Assembly: GCF_004103735.1 (NCBI RefSeq)
Contig: NZ_CP035281.1
Span: 744,001-808,000, forward strand
From: Aminipila luticellarii
GTDB taxonomy: Bacteria > Bacillota > Clostridia > Peptostreptococcales > Anaerovoracaceae
Length of the DNA: 64,000 nt
Reading direction: 5' to 3'
Made by a program: the position numbers and the translations under genes
Shown here: positions 46,623 to 55,609 of the stretch, one piece after another
How positions within the stretch are numbered: position 1 is the first letter of the stretch
Layout: every line of letters begins with the position of its first letter
The notes under the pieces: generated by a model
What the model was told of the DNA's origin: nothing
Database searches by the model: none
The model's input: only the letters and a program-made list of their open reading frames with translations

Positions 46623-47717
46623 ATGACAAAAGTTTTAGTAGGCATGAGCGGCGGTGTGGACAGCTCCGTATCCGTATATTTACTGCAACAGCAGGGGTAT
46701 GAGGTCAGCGGAGTGACCCTGAAGCTTTTTGACAATGACGATATAGGAATTGAGGATAAGGAAAAGACATGCTGTTCCTTATCCGATGTACAGGATGCAA
46801 GAAGTGTGGCAACCAAGCTGGGGTGCAGGCACTATGTGTTCAATTACAGTGAATGGTTCATGCAGGACGTGGTGGAAAGGTTTGCCAGGAGCTATGAGGA
46901 AGGCAGAACGCCGAATCCCTGTATTGACTGCAACCGTTATATCAAGTTCAGCAGAATGCTGGAAAGGGCAAAGTTTTTAGAATTTGACTATATTGCTACA
47001 GGCCATTATGCGCAGATAGAAAAGGATCCGGTGACAGGCCGGTATTTGCTTAAAAAGGGAGCGGACCCTTCAAAGGATCAAAGCTATGTTCTGTACACCA
47101 TGACGCAGGAGGAATTGTCCAGAACCCTGTTCCCGTTAGGAAAGATGAAGAAAAGCGAAATCCGTGCTATAGCGGAGCGGGAAGGCTTTGTGAATGCAAA
47201 GAAAAAGGACAGCCAGGATATTTGTTTTGTAAAAGACGGAGATTATGCCGGATTTTTACAGAATGTGATGCATATCAAATCTGAACCCGGAGATTTTGTG
47301 GATAAGGATGGGCGCAAGGTTGGCAGGCATCAGGGAATTATTCATTATACAGTAGGACAGCGGAAAGGGCTGGGACAGACTTTTGGAAAACCAGTCTACG
47401 TTTTATCAAAGGATAAGGAAGGAAACACCGTTACCCTTGGAAAAAATGAAGAACTTTTTGCGGAGGGCATGATCGTGGAGGATATGAATTTGATTTCCAT
47501 AGCAGAGCTGGCAGAGCCTTTAAAGGTAACGGTCAAGGCCAGGTATTCGATGAAAGAAGTAGGAGCCATGATCTATCCTTTGGAAAAGGGTGATATAAAA
47601 GTTATATTTGATGAAAAACAAAGAGCTATTACGCCGGGACAGGCCGCCGTCTTTTATGACGGAGATGTTGTTGTGGGCGGGGGCACTATTGTACATGCAA
47701 TTTTTCAGGAAAAGTAA
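46623..47717 (+). CDS. mnmA: tRNA-specific 2-thiouridylase
   Basis: 364 residues. It thiolates U34 of Lys, Glu and Gln tRNAs. The PP-loop SGGVDSS is at residues 9-15. The catalytic cysteines lie in TPNPCIDCNRYIKF and SQDICFVKDGDYAGF. The C-terminal barrel has YTVGQRKGLG. GTAGGAG precedes the ATG. Confidence 0.97.
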   Translation: MTKVLVGMSGGVDSSVSVYLLQQQGYEVSGVTLKLFDNDDIGIEDKEKTCCSLSDVQDARSVATKLGCRHYVFNYSEWFMQDVVERFARSYEEGRTPNPCIDCNRYIKFSRMLERAKFLEFDYIATGHYAQIEKDPVTGRYLLKKGADPSKDQSYVLYTMTQEELSRTLFPLGKMKKSEIRAIAEREGFVNAKKKDSQDICFVKDGDYAGFLQNVMHIKSEPGDFVDKDGRKVGRHQGIIHYTVGQRKGLGQTFGKPVYVLSKDKEGNTVTLGKNEELFAEGMIVEDMNLISIAELAEPLKVTVKARYSMKEVGAMIYPLEKGDIKVIFDEKQRAITPGQAAVFYDGDVVVGGGTIVHAIFQEK

Positions 47718-47735
47718 AATAGGGAGGTAAAAACG

Positions 47736-48197
47736 GTGAAAAATAAAGTAACGTTGAGAATGTCACAGACAGATGATTATGAAGCCTTAAAGACCTTGTA
47801 TATAAAAAATGATTTAGAAGTGGATCCGGATGAACCTATGCCGGAAGGAGTTGTTAAGAATTGGAAAATAACTCTTGGGTGTGATAAAGAGGGGATGCTG
47901 GTGGCCGGGCTGACCTTGGCTAAATATGAAGGCGAATATATCATAGACGGGATTGCCGTGGAACCGGAGTACAGAAAACTGAAAATAGGAAAAACCCTTT
48001 TGGAAAAGGCCGTCGCTGAAGTGAGGAGCCTGGGCGGAGAAAAAATATTTTTGGTAGCGAGAGCTCCTGAATTTTTCAGAAAAGAAGGCTTCATTACCAT
48101 TGACAGCAAAGCGGCACCGGATGTATTTGACTGCATGACTTGTCCTCAGTTCGGCGTACAGTGCCATCCGGAAGTCATGAGGCTTGACCTGGTCTAG
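47736..48197 (+). CDS. GNAT-family N-acetyltransferase
   Basis: 153 residues. The acetyl-CoA site shows IDGIAVEPEYRKLKIGKTLLEKA, which follows the GNAT motif A pattern (Arg/Lys-x-x-x-Gly-x-Gly/Ala-like). The C-terminus has CMTCPQFGVQCHPEVM, a Cys-rich end seen in some N-acetyltransferases related to ArgA-like proteins. GTG start with GGGAGG 9 bases upstream. The substrate is not predictable. Confidence 0.85.
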   Translation: MKNKVTLRMSQTDDYEALKTLYIKNDLEVDPDEPMPEGVVKNWKITLGCDKEGMLVAGLTLAKYEGEYIIDGIAVEPEYRKLKIGKTLLEKAVAEVRSLGGEKIFLVARAPEFFRKEGFITIDSKAAPDVFDCMTCPQFGVQCHPEVMRLDLV

Positions 48198-48219
48198 TCT
48201 TTTCTTTGGATATAAAATC

Positions 48220-48247
48220 GAATGAATCCATATGGGCGTGCATATTA
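48220..48247 (+). promoter_or_regulatory. Possible forespore sigma (SigF/G-type) promoter of pdaB
   Basis: GAATG at 48220-48224, a 16-base spacer and CATATTA at 48241-48247 resemble the consensus of forespore sigma factors. The downstream gene is a PdaB-like protein, a sporulation gene in Bacillus. Confidence 0.35.
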
Positions 48248-48283
48248 TGATAGTATCAGTTTTTGAATCGGAGGATACTGTCA

Positions 48284-49021
48284 ATGAAAATACTTTCAAG
48301 AATATTTGCGGCATTGATCATTATAGCCGCAGCAATATGGGTCTATCAGTCAATCGATGTAAGTGCTGTTTTTAATCAGGACAGGAAATTGCCTATATAT
48401 AGTGTACAAACAGAGGAAAAGAAGATTGCTATCAGTTTTGACGCTGCCTGGGGTGACGATCGGACGATGGATATTTTAAACAATCTGGATAAATATCATG
48501 TAAAATCGACCTTTTTCCTGACTAAATTCTGGGCGGAAAAGTATCCTCAGGATGTGGCTGAAATACAGAAGCGCGGACACGAAATCGGAAATCACTCCGC
48601 AACTCATCCGGATATGACCGGACTGACCTCCGAGAAGATTGCCAGTGAACTGCAGGTGACCTCGGATGTGATTGAGAAAATTACCGGAAAAAAGACTACC
48701 CTGTTTCGGCCGCCTTTCGGCGCGTATGACAATCATGTGATAGAGACTTGCGAAAGCCAGGGCTACAAAGTCATCCAATGGTCTGTAGACAGCTTGGACT
48801 GGAAGGATATTTCCACAGAGCAAATCGTGGAACGGGTTACGAGAAACGTTAAATCAGGCGATATTATTTTGTTCCACAATAATGCGGAGCACAGCAGTGA
48901 GTATCTGCCTTTAGTCTTAAAAAGCCTTCAGGATCAGGGATTTCAGATTGTTCCTGTGGGCCAGCTGATTTATTATAAGGGGTATCAGATGGATCATACG
49001 GGAAAGCAGTGTAAATTATAA
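48284..49021 (+). CDS. pdaB: PdaB-like polysaccharide deacetylase
   Basis: 245 residues. A single N-terminal membrane anchor (residues 7-25) precedes a NodB-type deacetylase domain outside the membrane: SFDAAWGDD (metal Asp), HEIGNHSATH (metal His) and RPPFGAYD. The Ala-Ala-Trp form of the first motif is characteristic of the PdaB/YlxY sporulation branch, which acts on spore peptidoglycan. Start ATG 48284, 8 bases after CGGAGGA; an earlier TTG is unlikely. Confidence 0.88.
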   Translation: MKILSRIFAALIIIAAAIWVYQSIDVSAVFNQDRKLPIYSVQTEEKKIAISFDAAWGDDRTMDILNNLDKYHVKSTFFLTKFWAEKYPQDVAEIQKRGHEIGNHSATHPDMTGLTSEKIASELQVTSDVIEKITGKKTTLFRPPFGAYDNHVIETCESQGYKVIQWSVDSLDWKDISTEQIVERVTRNVKSGDIILFHNNAEHSSEYLPLVLKSLQDQGFQIVPVGQLIYYKGYQMDHTGKQCKL

Positions 49022-49036
49022 GCAAAAGAGAGATTG

Positions 49037-49084
49037 AGGTCTGCTCACTGGGAGGATACAGCTCCCGTTGGGCAGATCTTTTTG
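49037..49084 (+). terminator. Terminator of pdaB
   Basis: AGGTCTGC...GGGAG pairs with CTCCC...GGCAGATCT in two helical parts, followed by T5. Confidence 0.85.
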
Positions 49085-49214
49085 TTTATGGTAAGAATTG
49101 AAAATTCAGCAAGTTCATGTTACAATGAATCTAATAAAAAAAATTCATTAAAGCATATAGGCGGTACAGCTTATATCATTTAATTGAAAATACAAACGAA
49201 AGGATGTGATATGG

Positions 49215-49511
49215 ATGAAGGAATATAAAAATATTGAGAAAATTGACAGTTTGGATGACGGTACGATGAGCGTACTGATGAAGAACGGCAGAGAAGCTGT
49301 GATTGAGATTGTTAAATTGAACGAGAAATTTGAGGCGGCAATCTATAGAATATTTAGCCCTGAGCTTGGAAAAGGCAAGAAGAAGGAAAGCACTTTTGCC
49401 AAACTGGAAAAACATGAGCTGTATAAGGAATGTGCCAAAGAGGCTTTGGGGTGGATCGATGAAAATCCTTTAGAATTTACAGAACCCCAGGAGATAAAGG
49501 AATTTAAATAA
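49215..49511 (+). CDS. Conserved-looking small protein of unknown function
   Basis: 98 residues from ATG 49215 (10 bases after AAAGGA; a GTG 3 codons upstream is too close to the site). Two thirds of the protein looks helical and charged, with a beta-rich start (DGTMSVLMKNGREAVIEIV). No membrane segment, signal peptide or known motif. It stands alone between two terminators, so it has its own promoter, which I could not fix. I do not recognise a family. Confidence 0.7.
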   Translation: MKEYKNIEKIDSLDDGTMSVLMKNGREAVIEIVKLNEKFEAAIYRIFSPELGKGKKKESTFAKLEKHELYKECAKEALGWIDENPLEFTEPQEIKEFK

Positions 49512-49536
49512 TATACAAAAAACAGATAAAGTATTC

Positions 49537-49577
49537 AAATACGAGAGAGTGTTCTGCTCCCTCGTATTTTGTTTTTT
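49537..49577 (+). terminator. Terminator of the small unknown gene
   Basis: AAATACGAGAGAG and CTCCCTCGTATTT form a 13-bp stem with one mismatch, then TTGTTTTTT. Confidence 0.88.
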
Positions 49578-49646
49578 GTACAGCGCTTTAAAGCGTATTT
49601 ACACGTTTTCTGAAAATTTAAACTTTGATAGATTGCAAAAAAACAC

Positions 49647-49675
49647 TTGAATGCGAATAAACATACATGTATAAT
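49647..49675 (+). promoter_or_regulatory. Promoter of the amino-acid ABC transporter operon
   Basis: TTGAAT at 49647-49652, a 17-base spacer and TATAAT at 49670-49675. The A/T-rich dyad around ATGTATAATTATGCA resembles an ARG-box-like site, but this is weak evidence. Confidence 0.7.
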
Positions 49676-49729
49676 TATGCAATACACTTTACAGAAATTA
49701 AATTTTTAGTGACAATAGGAGGTAGTCAG

Positions 49730-50491
49730 ATGAAAAATATAAAAAAAGGGTTACTGTTTATTTCGATAGTTGTTATGGTATTTTCATTTGCCGCATGTGG
49801 CGGGCAGGAGAAGGATGTTTATAAGGTCGCGATGGAACCTACTTTCCCTCCTTTTGACACAACAGACAGTAAGACCGGTGAGCTTAGCGGATTTGATGTA
49901 GATTTGATGGAAGCTATTGCTGCGGATCAGGGCTTTGAACTGGAATGGTCGAACATGTCCTTTGGCGGGCTGATATCGGCGCTGCAATCCGGAAACATTG
50001 ATATCATTGCATCCGGTATGAATGCCAGTGATCAGAGAAGAAAGCAGGTCGATTTCTCAGATACCTATTACGATTCGGGACTGGTAGTCGCAGTGAAGGA
50101 CGGAAATACTGCCATTAAAAGCATTAAGGACTTGACTCCGGACATGAGGGTCGGCGGTCAGATCGGAACCACCGGTGCAGATAAGTGCAATGAACTTCAA
50201 AAGGCCGGAAAAATAAAAGAAGCTAAAATTTATGACGGATTAGATGTCGCCATGATGGATTTGCAGAACGGAACAATTGATGCCTTGATCAATGATCTTC
50301 CGGTAACAAAGGCTTATATGAAAGCAAAACCGGGGACCATAGAAATCGTTGGGGATGTATTAAATGCAGAATCCTATGGAATCGCAGTCAAGAAAGGGAA
50401 TAAAGAGCTTTTGGATCAAATCAACGCCGGAATGAAAGACATAAAGGACAATGGAACCTTTGATAAGCTTTACAGCAAATGGTTTGAGTAA
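49730..50491 (+). CDS. Polar amino-acid ABC transporter, substrate-binding lipoprotein
   Basis: 253 residues. The signal peptide ends in the lipobox SFAAC with lipidated Cys23, so the protein is anchored outside the membrane. The solute-binding fold shows VAMEPTFPPFD, GFDVDLMEAIA, SGMNASDQRRKQVDFSDTYY and the hinge pattern of family 3 binding proteins. It probably binds a polar amino acid; Arg, His, Gln or cystine cannot be told apart. Start ATG 49730 with AGGAGG upstream. Confidence 0.93.
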   Translation: MKNIKKGLLFISIVVMVFSFAACGGQEKDVYKVAMEPTFPPFDTTDSKTGELSGFDVDLMEAIAADQGFELEWSNMSFGGLISALQSGNIDIIASGMNASDQRRKQVDFSDTYYDSGLVVAVKDGNTAIKSIKDLTPDMRVGGQIGTTGADKCNELQKAGKIKEAKIYDGLDVAMMDLQNGTIDALINDLPVTKAYMKAKPGTIEIVGDVLNAESYGIAVKKGNKELLDQINAGMKDIKDNGTFDKLYSKWFE

Positions 50492-50526
50492 AAGAGAAAC
50501 AAGGGCTATGACCGAATATGAAAAAC

Positions 50527-50555
50527 CCCCGCGCCAGAACGCGGGGATCGTTTTT
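50527..50555 (+). terminator. Hairpin between binding protein and permease
   Basis: CCCCGCG, loop CCAGAA, CGCGGGG, then ATCGTTTTT. It is inside the operon and probably lets less permease than binding protein be made, or stabilises the upstream mRNA. Confidence 0.75.
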
Positions 50556-50605
50556 ATACGGGAAATATCCTTTATAGCAGAACCGATAAATAGGAGGAAA
50601 CATAT

Positions 50606-51277
50606 TTGGAAAATTATTTGATGGGAATAAAAATCGCATACAGCGGTGTCGGGGCAACACTTTCAATTACTGTGGTCGCCGTGATTATCGGTGTAACGCT
50701 GGGATTGATCGCAGCGCTGTGTAAGCTTTCAAAGCACAAAGCACTCAGCCTTCCTGCGAAGGTATACATAGAGCTGCTGCGGGGAACCCCGCTCCTGGTA
50801 CAAGCATTGATTTTGTATTACGGAGTACCTATGCTGCTGCAGCAGCATGAAATCATGTTTAGATGGGATTATCCCATTATAGCCGGGATGATTGTCTGCG
50901 GGATTAACAGCTCGGCCTATGTGGCAGAAATCATACGTTCTGGGCTCCAGGCTGTGGATCCGGGGCAGACAGAAGCTTCCCGCTCTTTGGGAATGACGAA
51001 TTTTCAGGCGATGAAGCTGGTCATTATTCCGCAGGCCTTTCGGATTATTTTGCCGGCCCTGGGAAATGAATTTGTATCCCTGATTAAAGAAACAGCCGTA
51101 CTGTCCGTCATTACCATTACGGAAATCACCAGAAAGAGCACGCTCTGGTCCTCCGTTACCTTTCAATCCTGGCCTGCTTATTTAGGAACAGCATTTGTAT
51201 ATCTGACCCTTACAATTCCTCTTTCAAGAGTTGTATTGTATATGGAAAGGAGGATGGCTCAAAGTGATAGAAGTTAA
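50606..51277 (+). CDS. Polar amino-acid ABC transporter permease
   Basis: 223 residues with about five membrane segments. The EAA loop is seen in [28 protein letters not shown], and [18 protein letters not shown] is the usual HisM/GlnP segment. The start appears to be TTG at 50606, 8 bases after AGGAGG; the next ATG (50621) is too far from it. The 3' end overlaps the ATPase gene by 14 bases. Confidence 0.93.
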   Translation: MENYLMGIKIAYSGVGATLSITVVAVIIGVTLGLIAALCKLSKHKALSLPAKVYIELLRGTPLLVQALILYYGVPMLLQQHEIMFRWDYPIIAGMIVCGINSSAYVAEIIRSGLQAVDPGQTEASRSLGMTNFQAMKLVIIPQAFRIILPALGNEFVSLIKETAVLSVITITEITRKSTLWSSVTFQSWPAYLGTAFVYLTLTIPLSRVVLYMERRMAQSDRS

Positions 51278-51986
51278 AAAGCTAATAAAGAATTTTGAGA
51301 ATTTAGAGGTTTTAAAGAATATTGATGCGAAAGTAAAGGACGGGGAAGTGGTCTGTGTGATCGGTCCGTCCGGATCGGGAAAAAGTACCTTTTTAAGATG
51401 CCTGAATCTGCTTGAGGAACCTACAGGCGGCGAAATATATATAGATGGAGAGCAGATCAATAAAGATGGAGTAAATCTGAACGCAATACGCCAAAAATTG
51501 GGAATGGTATTTCAAAATTTCAATCTGTTCCCGCATATGACGACCCTTGAAAATATTACACTGGCTCCTGTAAATGTGATGGGAATGAATAAAAAAGATG
51601 CAGAAAAGATCGCTTTTGAATTGCTGGAAAGAGTGGGGCTTGCCGATAAAGCGCAGGTGTATCCCAGTTCCCTTTCAGGAGGGCAGAAACAGCGTGTTGC
51701 CATTGCCAGAGCTCTTGCAATGAATCCGGAGGTCATGTTGTTTGATGAACCGACCTCCGCCCTGGATCCTGAAATGGTGGGAGAAGTTCTTGAAGTGATG
51801 AGAGGCCTGGCGGATAAGGGCATGACCATGGTGATTGTGACCCACGAGATGGGCTTTGCAAGAGAGGTTGCGGACAGAATTCTGTTTATGGACGATGGTG
51901 TTGTTGTGGAACAGGGCACACCGGAACACATTTTTAACCATCCGGAAAGTCAGAGGACAAAGGAGTTCTTGAGTAAGGTCTTGTAA
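51264..51986 (+). CDS. Polar amino-acid ABC transporter, ATP-binding protein
   Basis: 240 residues, normal for GlnQ/HisP-type subunits. Walker [10 protein letters not shown] is at 34-42, LSGGQKQR is the signature, [12 protein letters not shown] the Walker B. The start is GTG 51264, 10 bases after AAAGGAGG, as the frame upstream belongs to the permease overlap. It closes the three-gene transporter operon. Confidence 0.95.
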   Translation: MIEVKKLIKNFENLEVLKNIDAKVKDGEVVCVIGPSGSGKSTFLRCLNLLEEPTGGEIYIDGEQINKDGVNLNAIRQKLGMVFQNFNLFPHMTTLENITLAPVNVMGMNKKDAEKIAFELLERVGLADKAQVYPSSLSGGQKQRVAIARALAMNPEVMLFDEPTSALDPEMVGEVLEVMRGLADKGMTMVIVTHEMGFAREVADRILFMDDGVVVEQGTPEHIFNHPESQRTKEFLSKVL

Positions 51987-51993
51987 GCTGGCC

Positions 51994-52944
51994 TTATTTG
52001 CCCAAGTTCTCTTTTAAGACTCTAAGTGCATTCCCATTACAGATAGCATCGACTTGATCCTCTGTAAAATGTTTCGATAAAGCAGAGAGAAGGAGCGGAT
52101 AACTTGCATAATCCTTAAATTCCAGTTCGCAGTCGATTCCGTCAAAATCAGAACCGAAGCCCACCGATTCGATGCCGGCTTTATTTACCATATATTTCAC
52201 ATGCTCCACAATTTGATCGATGGTGGCGTATTCCGAATCCTCCTTTAAAAAGGCAGAGTAGAAGTTCACGCCGACCATCCCCCCTTGATTTCCTAAAGTC
52301 TTTAACTGGTCATCGCTCAAGTTCCTTCTGTGATTGCATAGAGCCCTTGCACAGGAGTGTGAGGCTACAAAAGGTTTTTTACTATACTTTGCAACATCGT
52401 AAAAACCGCCTTCGGAAAGGTGAGAAACATCTATAAGCATTCCTAAACGATTCATTTCTTCCACGACCTCTATGCCAAAGGGCTTAAGTCCACGGGCATG
52501 CTCAGCCGGATCATCACTTGAAGGGTATCCGATGGCATTTTCAAAGTTCCACGTTAGAGTAATCAGTCGAACTCCTTTATCAAAGACTTCTTGAACCCTT
52601 TCAATTTTATCCGACAGAACCACACCATCTTCTATAGTTAGGATAGCGGAAAGCTTGGAGTTTTCTGCGTTAGATAAAATATCGCCCGTCCATAAGGCCG
52701 GTTTTATGGAATCAGAATTTAATTCAAGCTGTGCTTTATATGTTTCGTAAACCGTATTAAAAATTTCATAAGGATCCATGCCCTCTTTTTCCTTAGGCGA
52801 TATAAATATAGCAAAAAATTGGGCTAAGGCATTTCCTTGTAACAGCTTATCAATGCTAATATGTCCTGAATTGCTTGAAAGTGTATGACTGGGGTTTCTG
52901 TAGCACTCTAGCAGAGTGTCGCAATGCATATCGATTATTTTCAT
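51994..52944 (-). CDS. Membrane dipeptidase family (M19) zinc peptidase
   Basis: 316 residues. Zinc ligands H7 and D9 lie in DMHCDTL, the bridging Glu in LTIEDG, and His in DVSHLSEGG and SHSCARAL. GFGSDFDGI is the conserved C-terminal motif. Relatives cleave dipeptides, including D-amino-acid ones. No signal peptide, so it is likely cytoplasmic. Start ATG 52944 with GAGAGGAAAC upstream; a longer frame to 53076 would add a hydrophobic stretch but has no good site. Convergent with the transporter and divergent from the M20 gene, it may digest imported peptides. Confidence 0.92.
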   Translation of the reverse strand: MKIIDMHCDTLLECYRNPSHTLSSNSGHISIDKLLQGNALAQFFAIFISPKEKEGMDPYEIFNTVYETYKAQLELNSDSIKPALWTGDILSNAENSKLSAILTIEDGVVLSDKIERVQEVFDKGVRLITLTWNFENAIGYPSSDDPAEHARGLKPFGIEVVEEMNRLGMLIDVSHLSEGGFYDVAKYSKKPFVASHSCARALCNHRRNLSDDQLKTLGNQGGMVGVNFYSAFLKEDSEYATIDQIVEHVKYMVNKAGIESVGFGSDFDGIDCELEFKDYASYPLLLSALSKHFTEDQVDAICNGNALRVLKENLGK

Positions 52945-53089
52945 GTTTCTGTTTCCTCTCGTATAATATTTAATATTATGATACACTAATATTAAAGCAA
53001 GAGCCATACCTAATATAACTTGTGTTAGCATAATAATTACGAAAATATAAGACAAAAAGACAGGATACTCAGTCAAAAAGGAGGATACT

Positions 53090-54289
53090 ATGAAAATAAG
53101 AGAAAGAATCGATGAGATTTTTGAAGAGATCGTTGAAATAAGAAGAACGCTGCATGAAAATCCGGAGCTTTCAGAGCAGGAAATAAAAACGTCACAAAGA
53201 ATAAGTGAATTTCTGACAAAGTATGAAATCCCTCATGAAACAGAAATTGCAGGCCATGGTATTGTGGCTATAATTGAAGGAAAAGGAAAAATTGCAGAAG
53301 GTCAAAAATTTCTAACGGTAGGAATACGGGCGGATATGGATGCACTTCCCATTAACGAAGAGGTTAATGTACCGTTTAAATCTAAGACAGAAGGCGTCAT
53401 GCACGCCTGCGGACACGATATTCATGTGGCGGCCCTTTTGGGAACCGCAAAAATTTTGAAAGAAGCGGAAGCGGATTTTTCCGGGACTGTTAAATTATTT
53501 TTTGAACCTGCGGAAGAGACCATCGGCGGGGCGAAACAGATGATAGAAGCCGGATATTTAATGAATCCTACGGTGGATGCTGCTATCGGGCTTCATATAA
53601 CGCCGGAAGTAGAAACGGGAATGGTACAATTTCGAAGAGGAAAAATGAATGCGGCATCAACGGAGTTTGAAATTACTGTAGAAGGCGTTGCATGTCACGG
53701 AGCACATCCTGAAAATGGTGTGGATTCTATTGTAGCGGCTTCCAGTCTGGTCTGCATGCTGCAGTCCATAGTGACCAGAAATCTGTCGCCTACCAATCCG
53801 GGGATTATAACGATAGGACAAATACACGGGGGAAATAAAGACAATATCATTGCCAATGAAACAGTACTTTCAGGAATGATCCGGGCATTGGACAATGACA
53901 CAAGGAGTTTTCTTAAAAAGAGAGTAAAAGAAATGGCAGAAAATGTGGCGAGCGGCTTTGGTGCTAAAGCCAATGTTCAGTTTACAGATGGCTATCCGGC
54001 TCTTGCAAATGATGATGAGGTGGAAGATATTCTTGAAGCCGTTGCGGAAGAAGTTCTATCAAAGGAAAACGTATGTTTCTTACCGGAACCGAGTCTTGGT
54101 GCCGATGATTTTTCCTATTTCTCGGAAGCAATACAAGCGGTATATTTTAATATTGGGTGTCTCGGTAAAGGAGAAACTGTCCGTCAGGCGCTTCATAGCG
54201 AACAGCTGAATCCAGATGAGGAATGTATAAGAACAGGAATTCTTATGGAGGTATTTGGCGCACTGGAGCTTTTTAAGCAAATCAGGTGA
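53090..54289 (+). CDS. M20-family amidohydrolase (HipO/IAA-amino-acid hydrolase type)
   Basis: 399 residues. Metal-binding motifs are GIRADMDALP (79-88), HACGHD (105-110), FEPAEETIGGAKQ with the general-base Glu, and the C-terminal GADDFSYFSE. Family members remove acyl or amino groups from N-acyl amino acids. AAAGGAGG lies 8 bases before the ATG. It is the first of a rightward set with alr. Confidence 0.94.
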   Translation: MKIRERIDEIFEEIVEIRRTLHENPELSEQEIKTSQRISEFLTKYEIPHETEIAGHGIVAIIEGKGKIAEGQKFLTVGIRADMDALPINEEVNVPFKSKTEGVMHACGHDIHVAALLGTAKILKEAEADFSGTVKLFFEPAEETIGGAKQMIEAGYLMNPTVDAAIGLHITPEVETGMVQFRRGKMNAASTEFEITVEGVACHGAHPENGVDSIVAASSLVCMLQSIVTRNLSPTNPGIITIGQIHGGNKDNIIANETVLSGMIRALDNDTRSFLKKRVKEMAENVASGFGAKANVQFTDGYPALANDDEVEDILEAVAEEVLSKENVCFLPEPSLGADDFSYFSEAIQAVYFNIGCLGKGETVRQALHSEQLNPDEECIRTGILMEVFGALELFKQIR

Positions 54290-54332
54290 GGAAGTCGTAT
54301 GGTATAGGATACGTTGCAGAGCGGAGGTAGAA

Positions 54333-55424
54333 ATGTTAAGGGATACGGTAGTGCAGGTCAATTTGGGCGTCCTTGCAGACAATATGAAAAAAATTTGTGA
54401 AATGGTGGGTAAAGGCGTTGCTGTAATGCCCGTTATAAAAGCCGATGGATATGGGCATGGGGCAGTCGGCATTGCGCCTACGCTTATGGAACAGGGAGCG
54501 GCATATTTGGCGGTGGCAACTTTAACGGAAGCATTGGAATTAAGAACACAGTATAAAGACTATCCTGTGTTCATTTTAGGGCACACACCGGATCGATTAT
54601 TGCCGATTGTGGTGGAGCAGAACATTACACAGACTATTTTTTCTTCAGCGCAAGCAAGAATATTAGCAGAAGAAAGTAAGAAGGCCGGCAAAAAAGCCAA
54701 AATACATATAAAAGTAGATACGGGATTTCATAGGCTTGGAATTGATGACCTTCAGGAGCTAAAAGAAATATGTTCTTTTAAGGAAATAGAAACAGAAGGG
54801 ATTTTTTCTCATTTAGCACTGGTCAATGAGGAGGAAAATGAAAAACAGGTCAAAAAGTTTTTGGGCATTGTAGATGAGCTGGAGAAACAGGGAATTCACT
54901 TTAAATATAAACACATTGCAGACAGCATAGCTGCTGTAGATTACCCGGAATACCGAATGAATATGATTCGCCCCGGTGCATTAGTATTTGGCCTTCGGAG
55001 TTTTGAGAAGGGTTTTGTAGATGTGGAGCAGGCAATGACCTTTGTCACCAGAATTTCACAAATCCGCCAGGTGCGCAAAGGGGAAGGGGTTGGCTATGAT
55101 TATCTGTGGAAGGCCCCTGAAAATATGGCGATAGGAACGCTTCCTTTTGGATATGCAGACGGATATCCGCGTAACATGAGGGGAAAGGGATACGTTACTA
55201 TTAAGGGAGTTAAATGCCCGATTATTGGAGTTATCTGCATGGATCAATGTATGGTGGATCTTTCGGGAGTACCGGGAGTAAAGGAGGGGGATCCGGCCAT
55301 TATTTACGGTGACGGAAGTGAAAGCACCATGACTATTGAAGAGGCTGCAGAGCTTGCGGGAACAAATAAAAACGAAATCGTTGCCAGAATATCAGCAAGG
55401 CCTCCCAGAGAATATATAAAATAA
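54333..55424 (+). CDS. alr: Alanine racemase
   Basis: 363 residues. PLP is bound by Lys36 in VIKADGYGHGA. IKVDTGFHRLGI and the Tyr-containing GVGYDYLWKAPENMAIGTLP segment (cited in part) are conserved, as is VICMDQCMVDL. It provides D-alanine for peptidoglycan; a second, sporulation-type copy may exist elsewhere. Start ATG 54333 with GCGGAGG upstream; an earlier in-frame ATG lies inside the M20 gene. Confidence 0.96.
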   Translation: MLRDTVVQVNLGVLADNMKKICEMVGKGVAVMPVIKADGYGHGAVGIAPTLMEQGAAYLAVATLTEALELRTQYKDYPVFILGHTPDRLLPIVVEQNITQTIFSSAQARILAEESKKAGKKAKIHIKVDTGFHRLGIDDLQELKEICSFKEIETEGIFSHLALVNEEENEKQVKKFLGIVDELEKQGIHFKYKHIADSIAAVDYPEYRMNMIRPGALVFGLRSFEKGFVDVEQAMTFVTRISQIRQVRKGEGVGYDYLWKAPENMAIGTLPFGYADGYPRNMRGKGYVTIKGVKCPIIGVICMDQCMVDLSGVPGVKEGDPAIIYGDGSESTMTIEEAAELAGTNKNEIVARISARPPREYIK

Positions 55425-55609
55425 TGTAAGGAAGGCGAGCGTATGTTTTGTGTTCTTTGTAACAGCGACTGTGTGTTTTATTATTTTTTAGAAAAAAAGC
55501 GTTAAACCTATATGTGTACACAAATTCTTTCATTTTTAAACCGGAATGTAAACGGCATCGTGTTATGATGGTTAAAATTACCGTAGATCAAATAATCGGA
55601 GGGATTAAA
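55425..55609 (+). other. Gap upstream of the first amidohydrolase
   Basis: 185 A/T-rich bases. TGTTATGAT at about 55560 could be an extended -10, without a convincing -35. No hairpin terminator after alr was found, so read-through from alr is possible. Confidence 0.35.
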